From CALXQW01 sp031553045 (GTDB lineage Bacteria > Verrucomicrobiota > Verrucomicrobiia > Opitutales > Intestinicryptomonadaceae), in contig JAVBLZ010000006.1 of the NCBI GenBank assembly GCA_031553045.1, forward strand, positions 839,793 through 903,792: 64,000 bases of DNA, in the 5' to 3' direction. The position numbers were made by a program, and so were the translations under genes. This document shows positions 1 to 9,390 of the stretch, piece by piece; position 1 is the stretch's first letter; each line of letters begins with the position of its first letter. The notes beneath the pieces are model-generated. The model did not search any database. It was not told where the DNA came from and saw only the letters and a list, made by a program, of their open reading frames with translations.

Positions 1-1837
1 GCTGACCGCCGTCTTCATGCCCCACGTAACCCGGAGGCGAACCTATCAAGCGTGAGATTGAATGTTTTTCCATATACTCAGACATATCTATCTGGATTAT
101 GGAATCCGCCTGACCAAACATTTGTTCCGCCAAAATTTTTGCGAGGTAGGTTTTACCCACGCCCGTTGGCCCTAAAAATAAAAATGAACCTATGGGCCTG
201 CGGGGGTCTTTAAGAGACGCCCTTGAACGACGCAGCGCACGGGCTATCACCGAGCAGGCCTCAGACTGCCCCACCACCAATGAACGCAAGCTGTCTTCAA
301 GCGCCAAAAGTTTTTTGCTTTCGCCTTCTTCCATTTTTGAAAGCGGAATGCCCGTCCAAGATGAAACAACATGCAAAATATCGTCTTCGGAAACGTCCCC
401 TACAATTTCATTCAAAGACTTCCTCCAAAATTTCAACATATCTTCACGCTGGGCGATTAAAGATTTTTCCTTATCCCTCAACTTTGCGGCGTTTTCAAAA
501 TCTTGAGCCAATATTGCGGCTTCTTTCTTGGCGTTGGTTTCGGCAAGTTTGTTTGTAAATTCGTTAAGCTGCTCCGGCCTTTCCATCATTTTGATTCTGG
601 CACGGCTGCCGGCTTCGTCGATAATGTCTATTGCCTTGTCCGGAAGCTGACGGCTTGTTATGTAACGCTCAGAAAGCTTTACAGCCGCCGACAAAGCCTC
701 GTCAGAATAACGGCACTTGTGGTGCGACTCATAATTTTTACGCAATCCCTGAAGAATTTTTATGGTATCCTCAACAGAAGGCGCATCAACCTTGACGCTC
801 TGAAAACGCCTGTCTAGGGCGCTGTCTTTTTCTATATGCTTTCTGTATTCGGCAAGCGTTGTTGCGCCTATGCACTGCAAAGACCCTCTTGAAAGCGCAG
901 GCTTAAAAATATTTGAAGCATCCATTGCGCCCTCCGCCGCACCGGCGCCCACTATGGTGTGAAGTTCGTCGATAAAAAGCAGAACGTTTGCAGATTTTTC
1001 AATTTCATCCATCACCGCCTTAATGCGTTCCTCAAACTGACCTCTGTATTTTGTGCCGGCAACCATAAGCGCCATATCCAAGGCTATCAGCCTTTTGTTG
1101 GAAAGAAGTTCCGGCACGGAACCGTCCGCAATTTCTTGCGCCAAGCCCTCTACAATCGCAGTCTTGCCAACGCCCGCCTCTCCGACAAGTACAGGGTTAT
1201 TTTTTGTGCGCCTGCACAAAATTTGCACAACCCTCATGATTTCTTTTGAACGCCCTATGACAGGGTCCAACTTGCCTTTTCTGGCAAGTTCGGTCAGGTC
1301 TCTACCAAATGCCTTGAGTGCGCTTTGCCTTTCGGATTTTTCTGAAGGCTGCGGGAAAAAATCTGTGGAGCTTTGTTCAGCCTCAGGAGAATCGCCGACA
1401 AAATTTGGGTCAAGCTCAGACAAAATCATCTTGCGGCAATTTTCTATATTTACATTTAACTGCAAAAGAATTTGCGCCGCAACACCCTCACCCTCACGCA
1501 ATAGGCCAAGCAAGAGATGCTCTGTGCCGATGTAGTTGTGCCCAAGCTGCGTTGCCTCATTTGAGGCAAAAGCCAAAACCCTTTTTACCTTTGGCGTGTG
1601 CGGCACATCGCCGGATTCCTCAGTTTGTTCAGACACGCCTACGCTGTTTTCTATTGCGTTTTTTACAGATTCCAAACTCACGCCCATCTTGCGCAGCACA
1701 TTTACGGCAACGCCCTGATTAAGCATGATTATACCCAGCAAGAGATGTTCCGTGCCCAAATAGTTGTGTTTAAGTTTTTGCGCCTCTTTTTTTGCCAAAG
1801 ACAAAACCTGTAAGGCTCTTGGAGTAAATTTTTGCAT
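1..1837 (-). CDS. clpC: ClpC-type AAA+ unfoldase (N-terminal part, runs off window)
   Basis: ATP-dependent Hsp100 unfoldase that feeds substrates to ClpP. The start ATG reads on the minus strand at 1837 and about 612 residues are visible. The N-terminal Clp_N domain has its two repeats, each with an H-N-Y-[LI]-G-T-E-H-L-L-L-G motif. AAA1 follows with Walker A GEAGVGKT and a Walker B ending FIDELHT, then a middle domain with a UVR-like segment (AILAQDFENAAKLRDKE). AAA2 starts with Walker A GPTGVGKT and the ORF leaves the window after SPPGYVGHEDGG. The C-terminal ClpP-binding part is not visible. It lies 19 bp downstream of mcsB in the same orientation, matching the McsA-McsB-ClpC arginine-phosphorylation degradation system of Firmicutes. 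No ctsR is seen upstream. Assignment as ClpC rather than ClpA/B follows from the double Clp_N repeats, the short UVR-type middle domain and the mcs neighbours. Confidence 0.96.
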   Translation of the reverse strand, partial: MQKFTPRALQVLSLAKKEAQKLKHNYLGTEHLLLGIIMLNQGVAVNVLRKMGVSLESVKNAIENSVGVSEQTEESGDVPHTPKVKRVLAFASNEATQLGHNYIGTEHLLLGLLREGEGVAAQILLQLNVNIENCRKMILSELDPNFVGDSPEAEQSSTDFFPQPSEKSERQSALKAFGRDLTELARKGKLDPVIGRSKEIMRVVQILCRRTKNNPVLVGEAGVGKTAIVEGLAQEIADGSVPELLSNKRLIALDMALMVAGTKYRGQFEERIKAVMDEIEKSANVLLFIDELHTIVGAGAAEGAMDASNIFKPALSRGSLQCIGATTLAEYRKHIEKDSALDRRFQSVKVDAPSVEDTIKILQGLRKNYESHHKCRYSDEALSAAVKLSERYITSRQLPDKAIDIIDEAGSRARIKMMERPEQLNEFTNKLAETNAKKEAAILAQDFENAAKLRDKEKSLIAQREDMLKFWRKSLNEIVGDVSEDDILHVVSSWTGIPLSKMEEGESKKLLALEDSLRSLVVGQSEACSVIARALRRSRASLKDPRRPIGSFLFLGPTGVGKTYLAKILAEQMFGQADSIIQIDMSEYMEKHSISRLIGSPPGYVGHEDGGQ

Positions 1838-1856
1838 ATGTTTTAATTATCGAATG

Positions 1857-2933
1857 TTACGCTTTAATATTAAGCTTTTTTAAAGACAGCACGGGCAAGG
1901 TCTTTATTATAGACTTCACAAACCTTGCGCGTATCGAATCTCTAAGCTGGGTATCCGCATTTTCAACGCCTATAAATTCATGCAGATGTGCGGGTTTTAT
2001 TTGTAAAATCAAATTATCCAATCTTTCAATGACCGTAAGGCGGCTTCTGCCAAAGAATCCCAAATCTGCGGCAAGCCTTAAATACGATATGCAGCCGATA
2101 GCTTCCACCGTGTTTATAAGCTCGCAAGAATTTAGTACTGCCCAAGACCTTGCTATTTTGTCCGCCAAAAGTATGGCGTTTTCTTGCAGAAGCTTTTGAC
2201 GTGCGTTAAGCTCATCAATGCGCAAGCTTTCACAGACCCTCAAGATTTTTTCCAGTATCTGATTTTCACTCAAACCCAGAGTTTGCTGGTTGGATATCTG
2301 AAAGAAACTGCCCATAGGTTCAGACCCTTCGCCATTTTCGCCACGGGCTATCATGCCTATCTGGCTTGCGCCACGCATCATTTTGTCTGCGTGTCCGCTT
2401 AACACAAGAGCAGGCAAGTGCATCATCAAAGACGCCCTCATTGCCGTGCCAACATTGCTTGGGCAAGACGTCAAATAGCCGTATTTCCCATCAAAGGCAA
2501 ATTCTATATTTTTTGCCAAAGCATCGTCCACGGAATTTATCGTCTTCCAGATTGCCCGCAAATTTTGGCCTCTGGCGTACACTTGTAAACGCAAATGGTC
2601 TTCCTCATTTATCATTATGGAGCAAGCCCCGTCTGAACTTACAACCACGGCGCTTTCATCGGTAGAATCCGCCAAATCACGGGTAATCAAACGCTCCTCA
2701 ACCAAATAATCCCGACGCAAAGCGGGTATTGAATCCATCTTGATAAGCTCTGAATTCTTGAAATTTTTTACCGTCTTAATTGCGCTTAAAGATCTTTGCA
2801 AAATTTCTTTCAAAGAGTCTGAACTTGCGGAATCCGGAAAGTGTACGCCGCCAAAGTTTCTTGCCAAGCGTATCCTGGAACTCACCATTATTGAGTCCGC
2901 CACAGACTTTAAACTTTCTGAATTTTTACTCAT
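1857..2933 (-). CDS. mcsB: Protein-arginine kinase McsB
   Basis: Phosphagen-kinase-fold enzyme that phosphorylates protein arginines and so marks substrates for ClpC/ClpP. Of 358 residues, visible family signatures are SSRIRLARN near the N-terminus, NEEDHLRLQ, the catalytic-cysteine region LTSCPSNVGTAMRAS, and the ATP-site stretch GASQIGMIARGENGEGSEP followed by FQISNQ. Length is normal for the family. Its start overlaps the mcsA stop by 4 bp (ATGA), so translation is probably coupled, and clpC follows 19 bp downstream. The C-terminal region around AIGCISYLRLAADLGF corresponds to the allosteric domain of bacterial McsB. The three-gene order supports a working pArg system in a non-Firmicute. 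No CtsR repressor gene is seen, so regulation is unknown. Confidence 0.96.
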   Translation of the reverse strand: MSKNSESLKSVADSIMVSSRIRLARNFGGVHFPDSASSDSLKEILQRSLSAIKTVKNFKNSELIKMDSIPALRRDYLVEERLITRDLADSTDESAVVVSSDGACSIMINEEDHLRLQVYARGQNLRAIWKTINSVDDALAKNIEFAFDGKYGYLTSCPSNVGTAMRASLMMHLPALVLSGHADKMMRGASQIGMIARGENGEGSEPMGSFFQISNQQTLGLSENQILEKILRVCESLRIDELNARQKLLQENAILLADKIARSWAVLNSCELINTVEAIGCISYLRLAADLGFFGRSRLTVIERLDNLILQIKPAHLHEFIGVENADTQLRDSIRARFVKSIIKTLPVLSLKKLNIKA

Positions 2934-3445
2934 TTAGAATTTGCCAGAAGTTTGAGTTTATCCCTGATGATTGCGGCGTCTTCATAACGCTCTTGACCTA
3001 TGGCTGTTTCAAGTTCTTGCTGAAGCTCGGAAAGGCTATAACCTGTTTTGAGGGTTGGTTTTGTTTTTTTAACGCCCTTGCCCTTGTGCGTAGTGCTTAC
3101 GCCCTGCATTTGGTAGATGTAGTCAGCAAATTTGTCGGCAAAGGTTATATAGCATAAAGGACAATGCGCCATAGGTTTTTTTTCAAGCTCTTGCATAGAC
3201 ATCCCGCAATTAGGACAGGCATCTTTGGGCGAATTTGCCCCCGCATCAATTTTAGACTTTACCTCATCCACAATCTTCTGAATGTTGGGGAAAAAATCCG
3301 CAGGAAAGGAATCAATCGCCGAAGCCGAAGCTTTCTGAGCGCAAGATTCGCAAAGGTGGCTGACAGTTTTATTACCGTCCACAATATTGGTTATGTGCAC
3401 TGTTGCCTCCGCCCCGCAAATATCGCATTTATACTTTGTTGACAT
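2930..3445 (-). CDS. mcsA: McsA, zinc-binding activator of McsB
   Basis: Small cytoplasmic adaptor/activator of McsB. From the chosen start (MSTKYKCDICG) it has 171 residues. There are four CxxC pairs: CDIC at the N-terminus, CESC near residue 31, CPNC near 78 and CPLC near 97. A C-terminal UVR motif (LSELQQELETAIGQERYEDA) resembles the UvrB/UvrC interaction helix and the ClpC middle domain. A longer ORF begins at 3487 with 14 extra hydrophobic residues (MGVLPFW...), but family members begin just before the first CxxC, so the internal ATG at 3445 is preferred. It is the first gene of the mcsA-mcsB-clpC operon and overlaps mcsB by 4 bp. Confidence 0.93.
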   Translation of the reverse strand: MSTKYKCDICGAEATVHITNIVDGNKTVSHLCESCAQKASASAIDSFPADFFPNIQKIVDEVKSKIDAGANSPKDACPNCGMSMQELEKKPMAHCPLCYITFADKFADYIYQMQGVSTTHKGKGVKKTKPTLKTGYSLSELQQELETAIGQERYEDAAIIRDKLKLLANSK

Positions 3446-3517
3446 CCTGTAAACCCATATCAAAACCCAAAAAGGCAAAACGCCCAAGGGTTGTTAAATC
3501 TTTTTGCATAATAAAAA

Positions 3518-5071
3518 CTAAGCAAGTTTGACCAATTCAGACGTTTCAGGAATATCCCTGATTATTTGCGCTGGAAGTGGCCCTACGCCTATATATCGTA
3601 AATTTGGCAATTTGTTAAGCCTTGAACCGTTTCTTTGGGCGACATCCAAAATACTTTTGATGCAAAATGCCACGTATTTTTTTGCTTCAAGAGGCAAATC
3701 TGCAAAACTGCGGACATCAGAAATATCTTTATCCCAACTTTTTAACGCCTTATAAACGGGTTTAAGAGCGTGCCTTACAACTTCCAAACGAGGTACGCCG
3801 TAATACTCTTTGCCGCTTGAAGCATCTTGATAATGCGTGCACACAAGAAGCTCCGCACCCAGACATTCTTTATCGCAGGTGAGGGCGTCCAGCTTGTTTA
3901 TGACAATATCGTCATAACCGCCGTACCTGAGCGCATCGCCCTTTTCGACAGCGTCAAACCAGCCTACCATTCTTTGTCTGCCCGTGCTTGTGCCAAACTC
4001 TAGCTGTTTAAGTTTTTTTGTGAGCGCCATTTCATCATCCATCTTTGTTAAGAATAGATGCGTGCCCACCTTTGTGTCATAAGCCTTGCAGCAGCCCAAA
4101 GCGTGGACATCCTGAACCGGAAGCCCCGCACTCTGAAAAAACTCTGGAACACCAGTATGAGAAGCAGTAACATTTGGCGGAAAACCATGACGTTTATCAA
4201 GCCAATACGCCTGACCAAATTCGCCAATGATATACTCGCCATTTTTGAGGGCTTCACGGCAGACTTCACGCACATCACCGATATTTTTGATAAGCTTTTG
4301 GCCAGCAGTCCAATAACATTCCAAGACTGCTTCAAAATTGATTGTGAAAGGTTTCTCGCCCTTAAAGCGGAGAAAATCAAATTCAGATTTCTCAAAGATT
4401 CCCGCAGAGATTGCTTCAGCATTCGCACGCTCCTCAGCCGAGGTAAGCATGGCAAAAAATTCATCCCACCTTGAGGCTGAAACTTTGCAGACATGCTCTA
4501 TTACAGCGCACGCCCTTTCCAACTTGGCTTTGAGTTTTTTTGAAAATACGCCCTTATCTAAAAGAAAGTCTGAGTAATAAATTTGGAACTGCCCCACCTC
4601 ATCCATGTACGCCGGAGTAATACCCCTGCCCGTGGAACCTCTTGGCGCTTCATTCATGACATTCACACGGTAGTCTTCATAAGCCAAATCAATCAACCTA
4701 TGGCTTATGTCGCTGACCATTGTACGCTCGTCAATAATAAGTCTGGATAAAATTTGATAACCCAGTTTTTCTAGCGGAAGCGCCTCCCAAAGAAATTTAC
4801 GAGGATCTGCAACCACGCCTATGCCTATGGCAAGATGGCGGACGTCTTTTTCTATCACACCGGCTGGCAGCAGGTTAAGCTTTATGCCCCCCGCAGTATG
4901 GCCGGAATTTGCGCCGCCGTTGACCTTCATTACAACAGAGGCTATTTCAGCCTTGCCTGTCTTTGTTTTAAGTTCGTCAATAACTTCATAAATTAGGCGA
5001 CCTTTACCTTCGTCGCCCATACTTATACCAATGTCTGCAATCAGTTGACTTTTAAAATCTGTAAGTGCCAT
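3518..5071 (-). CDS. purA: Divergent, long adenylosuccinate synthetase (PurA family)
   Basis: GTP-dependent ligation of IMP and aspartate, the first committed step to AMP. The ORF is 517 residues, against roughly 430 in typical PurA. Recognisable motifs are MGDEGKGR (P-loop-like GDEGKGK, catalytic Asp retained), NGGANSGHT (catalytic His in NAGHT), STGRGITPAYMD (GRGIGPAYEDK), EFGQAYWLDKRHGFPPNVTAS (EGAQGTLLDIDHGTYP) and GTSTGRQRMVGWFD with INKLDAL (IMP/GTP region). The GDEGKGK Lys is Arg here and the EGAQG motif is EFGQA. The extra length lies mostly between GRGITPAYMD and the EFGQA block and near the C-terminus. Key catalytic residues remain, so function is likely kept. A paralogue with an altered substrate cannot be excluded without knowing whether a canonical purA exists elsewhere. 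No purB is nearby. Confidence 0.82.
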   Translation of the reverse strand: MALTDFKSQLIADIGISMGDEGKGRLIYEVIDELKTKTGKAEIASVVMKVNGGANSGHTAGGIKLNLLPAGVIEKDVRHLAIGIGVVADPRKFLWEALPLEKLGYQILSRLIIDERTMVSDISHRLIDLAYEDYRVNVMNEAPRGSTGRGITPAYMDEVGQFQIYYSDFLLDKGVFSKKLKAKLERACAVIEHVCKVSASRWDEFFAMLTSAEERANAEAISAGIFEKSEFDFLRFKGEKPFTINFEAVLECYWTAGQKLIKNIGDVREVCREALKNGEYIIGEFGQAYWLDKRHGFPPNVTASHTGVPEFFQSAGLPVQDVHALGCCKAYDTKVGTHLFLTKMDDEMALTKKLKQLEFGTSTGRQRMVGWFDAVEKGDALRYGGYDDIVINKLDALTCDKECLGAELLVCTHYQDASSGKEYYGVPRLEVVRHALKPVYKALKSWDKDISDVRSFADLPLEAKKYVAFCIKSILDVAQRNGSRLNKLPNLRYIGVGPLPAQIIRDIPETSELVKLA

Positions 5072-5205
5072 TTTTATACTTTTTTACATTATTAAAACAG
5101 ACTGTAAAGGCTGTGAAAAAAGCCCACTCTTGCAAGCATAAAAGACTTTTAAATTCTGGCTTTACTTATTTTTTTTTATCTTCATTGTTCCCCTTCCATA
5201 ACTTT

Positions 5206-5838
5206 ATGTCAGACCCTACAACATCCTCTATCGTCGCTAAAAAACCCAATATAATGCGCAGGCTTTATGATTGGACAATATCTTGGGCGGACAAACCCTA
5301 TGGTATGTGGGCGTTAGCGCTGATTTCTTTTGCGGAATCTTCATTTTTCCCTATTCCGCCTGACGTGCTTTTGATACCTATGGTAATGGGCAAGCCAAAG
5401 GCGTGGTTTAAGATAGCCACAGTCTGCACCTTATCTTCTGTTTTGGGCGGTCTATTTGGTTGGACTCTGGGTTATTTTGCGTGGGAGCTTTTAAGCAATT
5501 TTTTCTTTACTTACATTCCTGGTTTTAGTGAGGATTTGTTTAACCAGATACAGCAAAAGTATCAAGAACAAGGCGGGCTTATTATATTTGGGGCGGCATT
5601 TACGCCAATACCTTATAAAGTTTTCACTATTGCCGCCGGTGTTTGCAGTATTTACATACCTACTTTGATTTTAGCTTCAATTTTGGGCAGAGGCGGCAGG
5701 TTTTATTTGGTGGCAATAATAATATACTATGTTGGCCCTAAAGCGCAGCCTTATATAGACAAGTACTTTAACTGGTTGGCGCTTGCTTTTTTTGTATTGC
5801 TGGTGGGTGGTTTTATTATTATCAAACACTTACATTAA
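5206..5838 (+). CDS. DedA/YqaA-family integral membrane protein
   Basis: Predicted inner-membrane protein of 210 residues from the chosen start (MSDPTTSSIVAKK). Hydrophobic segments alternate with a re-entrant-type stretch. WALALISFAESSFFPIPPDV carries the FxES..PxPP signature of the YqaA branch of DedA/VTT (SNARE-associated) proteins, and a second GAAFTPIPYKVFTIAAG motif matches its partner half. The C-terminus ends in a transmembrane helix (LALAFFVLLVGGFIIIKHL). Family members have roles in lipid scrambling and envelope homeostasis, but the substrate cannot be read from sequence. The ORF extends upstream to 5065, but those 47 residues are low-complexity, overlap the purA start region and lack family similarity. 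Confidence 0.8.
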   Translation: MSDPTTSSIVAKKPNIMRRLYDWTISWADKPYGMWALALISFAESSFFPIPPDVLLIPMVMGKPKAWFKIATVCTLSSVLGGLFGWTLGYFAWELLSNFFFTYIPGFSEDLFNQIQQKYQEQGGLIIFGAAFTPIPYKVFTIAAGVCSIYIPTLILASILGRGGRFYLVAIIIYYVGPKAQPYIDKYFNWLALAFFVLLVGGFIIIKHLH

Positions 5839-5860
5839 TTTGTATTGACGTAAGTGTTGT

Positions 5861-8800
5861 TTGCTTAATAATTGTGCCATAACAATATTACTACATGGCA
5901 CATACACCCTCCTTCTGGTTAAAAAAATAACATTAACATTTGCTCTGCTATATACTGCATTCACCGCACAAGCGGCAATAAGTACCATAACTTCTTTTGC
6001 AGATACAGACACATTGGGCACCTTGCGTTATGCTATAAACAGACAGGCGGCGTATGATGTCTATACATTTGCTTATTCTGGTACGGTTACTCTCACAAGC
6101 TCTTTGCCAACGATTACCGCTAGAGACATAACTATCAACACGTCCACATACGATGTCGCCATAGATGGCGCCGGTGCATATAGAATTTTTGAAATCACCA
6201 GCGCAACAGTTAATCTTTCAAAGCTAACGCTTAAAAATGCTTATAGTTCTGGTAATGGTGCCGCACTTTATAATAGCGCCGCAAATTTAAGAATCAACCT
6301 TACAGGTCTGCTCACATTTGAGGATAATATCTCAGCTCTGGGCGGTGGGGCTATTTCCACTTTCGGCGATTTGACAATCGTTGGCGACACTCTATTTAAA
6401 GGCAACTCGGCATCTAATTCCGGTGGGGCGATTAATGCTAGCAATGCCCTTACACTCTCAGGGGCTGCAACGTTTAAGGGCAATTCCACAAGTAATAATG
6501 GCGGGGCGATTAATTCAAATAAGGGGTTTTCTATTTCAGATACCGCAATATTTGGCGGCACTGGCGTTAATGAAGGCAATACGGCAGAATATTCCGGCGG
6601 TGCAATTTATTTAGGGAATAGCGCAAACACCCTCACATTTGACAGTGATGTAAGCTTTATACGCAATAAAACTACAAATTCATCATACGGCACCGGCGGG
6701 GCAATTTATTTTAGCGCCAATAGCGGTACAAATACAATTAACAACACGGGCGTTGCAACATTTAAGGGGAATTCCAGTAATTCCGGCGGGGCGATTTATT
6801 CTAACTCAAATTTGACAATCACGGGGGATGCGACATTTGGCGGCTCAGGCGCTAATGAAGGCAATACAGCTTCAACATCCGGCGGGGCGATTTATTTGGA
6901 CACTTCCGCAAACACCCTCACATTTGGCAGTACGGCAAGCTTCATAAACAATAAAGTTACAACTGCATCCAACAATGGCGGGGCGATTTATTTTGAGTCA
7001 ACTAGCGGCACAAATACAATAGATAACTCAGGCTTACTCACATTTAAAGGCAATACGGCAGCAAACTCCGGCGGGGCGATTTATTCTAACTCAAATTTGA
7101 CAATCACGGGGGATGCGACATTTGGCGGAACGGGCGCAGGCGAAGGCAACACTGCAGGCAACTACGGTGGCGCGATTTATATGACTAGCGGTGCCAAAAC
7201 GCTGACTTTTGGCAACACGGTTGATTTTATAAATAATAAGACTACATCCACAAGTTTGGGCTATGGCGGGGCAATTTATTTTGATTCAACAAGTCTGAAT
7301 AAAATAGCCAACACAGGCTTGCTTACATTCACAGGCAATGAAACTGGCTACGCTGGCGGGGCGATTTATTCTTTAGGAGCGTTGGAAATCACCGGGGCTG
7401 TAAGGTTTGGCGATACAGGTACAAATGAAGGTAACAGCACAGCAAACTACGGCGGCGCGATTTTTATGACTAGCGGTGCCAGAACGCTGACTTTTGGCGG
7501 CACGGCTGATTTTATCAATAATAAGGCTACATCCACAAGTTTGGGCTATGGCGGGGCAATTTATTTTGTTTCAACAAGCGGGACTAAAGTCGCCAACACT
7601 GGCTTATTGACATTCACGGGCAATACGGCCGGCAGCAGAGGCGGAGCGATTTATTCAATGGGAGCATTGGAAATTACGGGTGCTGTCACCTTTGGCGGTA
7701 CGAGTACAAATGAAGGTAACAGCACAGCATACTACGGCGGGGCGATTTACATGGGGAACAACGCCAACGCCTTGACTTTTGGCAGCACGGCTGATTTTAT
7801 CAATAATAAGACTACATCGATAAGTTTAAACCACGGCGGCGGGGCGATTCATTTTGCGTCAACTAGCGGCACAAATACAATTAACAACACAGGCTTGCTC
7901 TCATTTACAGGCAACACTGCAGGCATCTACGGCGGAGCGGTTTATTCACTTCGTAATTTGACAATCAGTGGGGCGACAAGCTTTACAGGCAACACTGCAG
8001 GCTACGGCGGGGCGGTTTCTTTGGACATTGACGCAAACACCCTCACCTTTGGCAGCACGGCAAGTTTCATTAATAATAAAACTACACCAGCATTCGGCAG
8101 CGGCGGAGCGATTTATTTTGCGCAAAATGACGCAAATACAATTAACAACACGGGCTTGCTCACATTTACAGGCAATACCGCAGGCTTCGGCGGCGGGGCG
8201 ATTTATTCAAACGGTGATTTGGGAATTATTGGGGCGGCTACATTTGGCGGCACGGGCACTAACGAAGGTAATTCGGCAGCTTGCGGCGGGGCGGTTTATT
8301 TGGGTATTTTTGCAAACACCCTTACCTTTAGCGGCACGACAAGCTTCATAAATAATAAAGCTACATCAGCATCCGGCAAAGGCGGGGCGATTTATTTTAC
8401 GTCAACTGGCTCAAATACAATTAACTCGCGCTTACTCACATTTACTGGCAACCTTGCAAGCAACAGCGGCGGCGCAATTTATTCAAACGGCAGTGTTTTT
8501 GCCTTGTACGCCAACATCGGCAACATCAGTTTTTCAGGCAATAAGATGGGCGTGGATTTTGAAGCAACAGACCCAAGCCTAACAGGTACGGCAAACTCTA
8601 TTTATCTGAATAACGCCTCTACTGTGTATCTTGCGGCGGCAAGCGGCAAAACAATAACGCTTTCAGACCCAATTAAGGCGACAGCTTCAACAACCCATAC
8701 TGTTCACATAAATAAATATCAAACCGGCACAGTAACAAACGGAACGGTAATATTCTCGGGCACAAATTATGCCGAAAATTCCGACCATGTAAAAACCGAC

Positions 8801-9349
8801 ATCAAGGCGGATACCATTGTTCATGGCGGCACATTCTCTGTAACGCAAAAGGCTCAGTACGGCACTGTTGACTCCACTCTTGCCGTAAATTCAGGCGCAG
8901 TGCTTATGGGTAGCGGCTACATCTTGGGCGCAACAACCTTACTTAGCGGTTCAACCCTTGCAGCAGGCGAAGGCGTGGGCACGCTCACTTTTGACAATCT
9001 ATCAATCAACGGCGGCTCTATACTTGAAATAGAAAGCGGAGACTTGATAAATGTGCTGGGCACGCTAGACCTCTCGGGCGCATCAGGTATAAATAAAATC
9101 TTGATAGACCTGATTAACTTTGAAGCCACAGTTGTTGACTACAAAATTATGTCTATGGCGGATTATGCATTCGGCGACACCAACCTCAATGAGTTCTTTG
9201 ACTTCCAAGGCAAATTCATCGGCGATATTTATGCGCTAAACGACGCAGTATATCTAAACGGAACGGTAATTCCTGAGCCAAGCACTTATGCCGCAATCTT
9301 GGGTTTGCTGGCGTTAGCCTTTGTGATTTATAGACGCCGCAAGGCATAA
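5861..9349 (+). CDS. Giant secreted Pmp-like repeat protein with PEP-CTERM anchor
   Basis: A 1162-residue surface/exported protein. The N-terminus holds a signal sequence (KKITLTFALLYTAFTAQA with probable cleavage after AQA). After a TLGTLRYAI segment typical of parallel beta-helix outer-membrane proteins, residues about 150-880 consist of repeats pairing GGAI(Y/N) with FxGN or FINNK. These are the two motifs that define chlamydial polymorphic membrane proteins, so a right-handed beta-helix passenger is predicted. Residues about 900-1100 resemble the autotransporter-associated beta-strand type (GSTLAAGEGVGTLTFDNLSI...). The end is a PEP-CTERM-type sorting tail: PEPSTYAAILGLLALAF, then RRRKA. 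No C-terminal beta-barrel is present, so it is not a classical autotransporter. The ATG at 5861 leaves an unusually long n-region before the lysines. A non-ATG start nearer the KK pair is possible. Confidence 0.85.
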   Translation: MLNNCAITILLHGTYTLLLVKKITLTFALLYTAFTAQAAISTITSFADTDTLGTLRYAINRQAAYDVYTFAYSGTVTLTSSLPTITARDITINTSTYDVAIDGAGAYRIFEITSATVNLSKLTLKNAYSSGNGAALYNSAANLRINLTGLLTFEDNISALGGGAISTFGDLTIVGDTLFKGNSASNSGGAINASNALTLSGAATFKGNSTSNNGGAINSNKGFSISDTAIFGGTGVNEGNTAEYSGGAIYLGNSANTLTFDSDVSFIRNKTTNSSYGTGGAIYFSANSGTNTINNTGVATFKGNSSNSGGAIYSNSNLTITGDATFGGSGANEGNTASTSGGAIYLDTSANTLTFGSTASFINNKVTTASNNGGAIYFESTSGTNTIDNSGLLTFKGNTAANSGGAIYSNSNLTITGDATFGGTGAGEGNTAGNYGGAIYMTSGAKTLTFGNTVDFINNKTTSTSLGYGGAIYFDSTSLNKIANTGLLTFTGNETGYAGGAIYSLGALEITGAVRFGDTGTNEGNSTANYGGAIFMTSGARTLTFGGTADFINNKATSTSLGYGGAIYFVSTSGTKVANTGLLTFTGNTAGSRGGAIYSMGALEITGAVTFGGTSTNEGNSTAYYGGAIYMGNNANALTFGSTADFINNKTTSISLNHGGGAIHFASTSGTNTINNTGLLSFTGNTAGIYGGAVYSLRNLTISGATSFTGNTAGYGGAVSLDIDANTLTFGSTASFINNKTTPAFGSGGAIYFAQNDANTINNTGLLTFTGNTAGFGGGAIYSNGDLGIIGAATFGGTGTNEGNSAACGGAVYLGIFANTLTFSGTTSFINNKATSASGKGGAIYFTSTGSNTINSRLLTFTGNLASNSGGAIYSNGSVFALYANIGNISFSGNKMGVDFEATDPSLTGTANSIYLNNASTVYLAAASGKTITLSDPIKATASTTHTVHINKYQTGTVTNGTVIFSGTNYAENSDHVKTDIKADTIVHGGTFSVTQKAQYGTVDSTLAVNSGAVLMGSGYILGATTLLSGSTLAAGEGVGTLTFDNLSINGGSILEIESGDLINVLGTLDLSGASGINKILIDLINFEATVVDYKIMSMADYAFGDTNLNEFFDFQGKFIGDIYALNDAVYLNGTVIPEPSTYAAILGLLALAFVIYRRRKA
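6340..8490 (+). repeat. Intragenic degenerate repeats of the Pmp-like gene
   Basis: Within the giant gene, the DNA encoding GGAIY recurs as GGCGGGGCGATTTATT or close variants roughly every 70-150 bp. Longer blocks (TTAACAACACGGGCTTGCTC, CTCACATTTACAGGCAATAC, ATCAATAATAAGACTACATC) recur several times nearly unchanged. Two stretches near 7180-7290 and 7460-7570 are nearly identical over about 100 bp. Such direct repeats are substrates for slippage or recombination that would add or remove beta-helix turns in frame. Confidence 0.9.
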
Positions 9350-9390
9350 ATCACCTTTTAATCAAGTGGCGGCATTTAACAAATGTTGCT

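Noticed and set aside
5830..6021. 63-codon minus-strand ORF over the start of the Pmp-like gene
   Set aside because: Antisense to the signal peptide region, no features.
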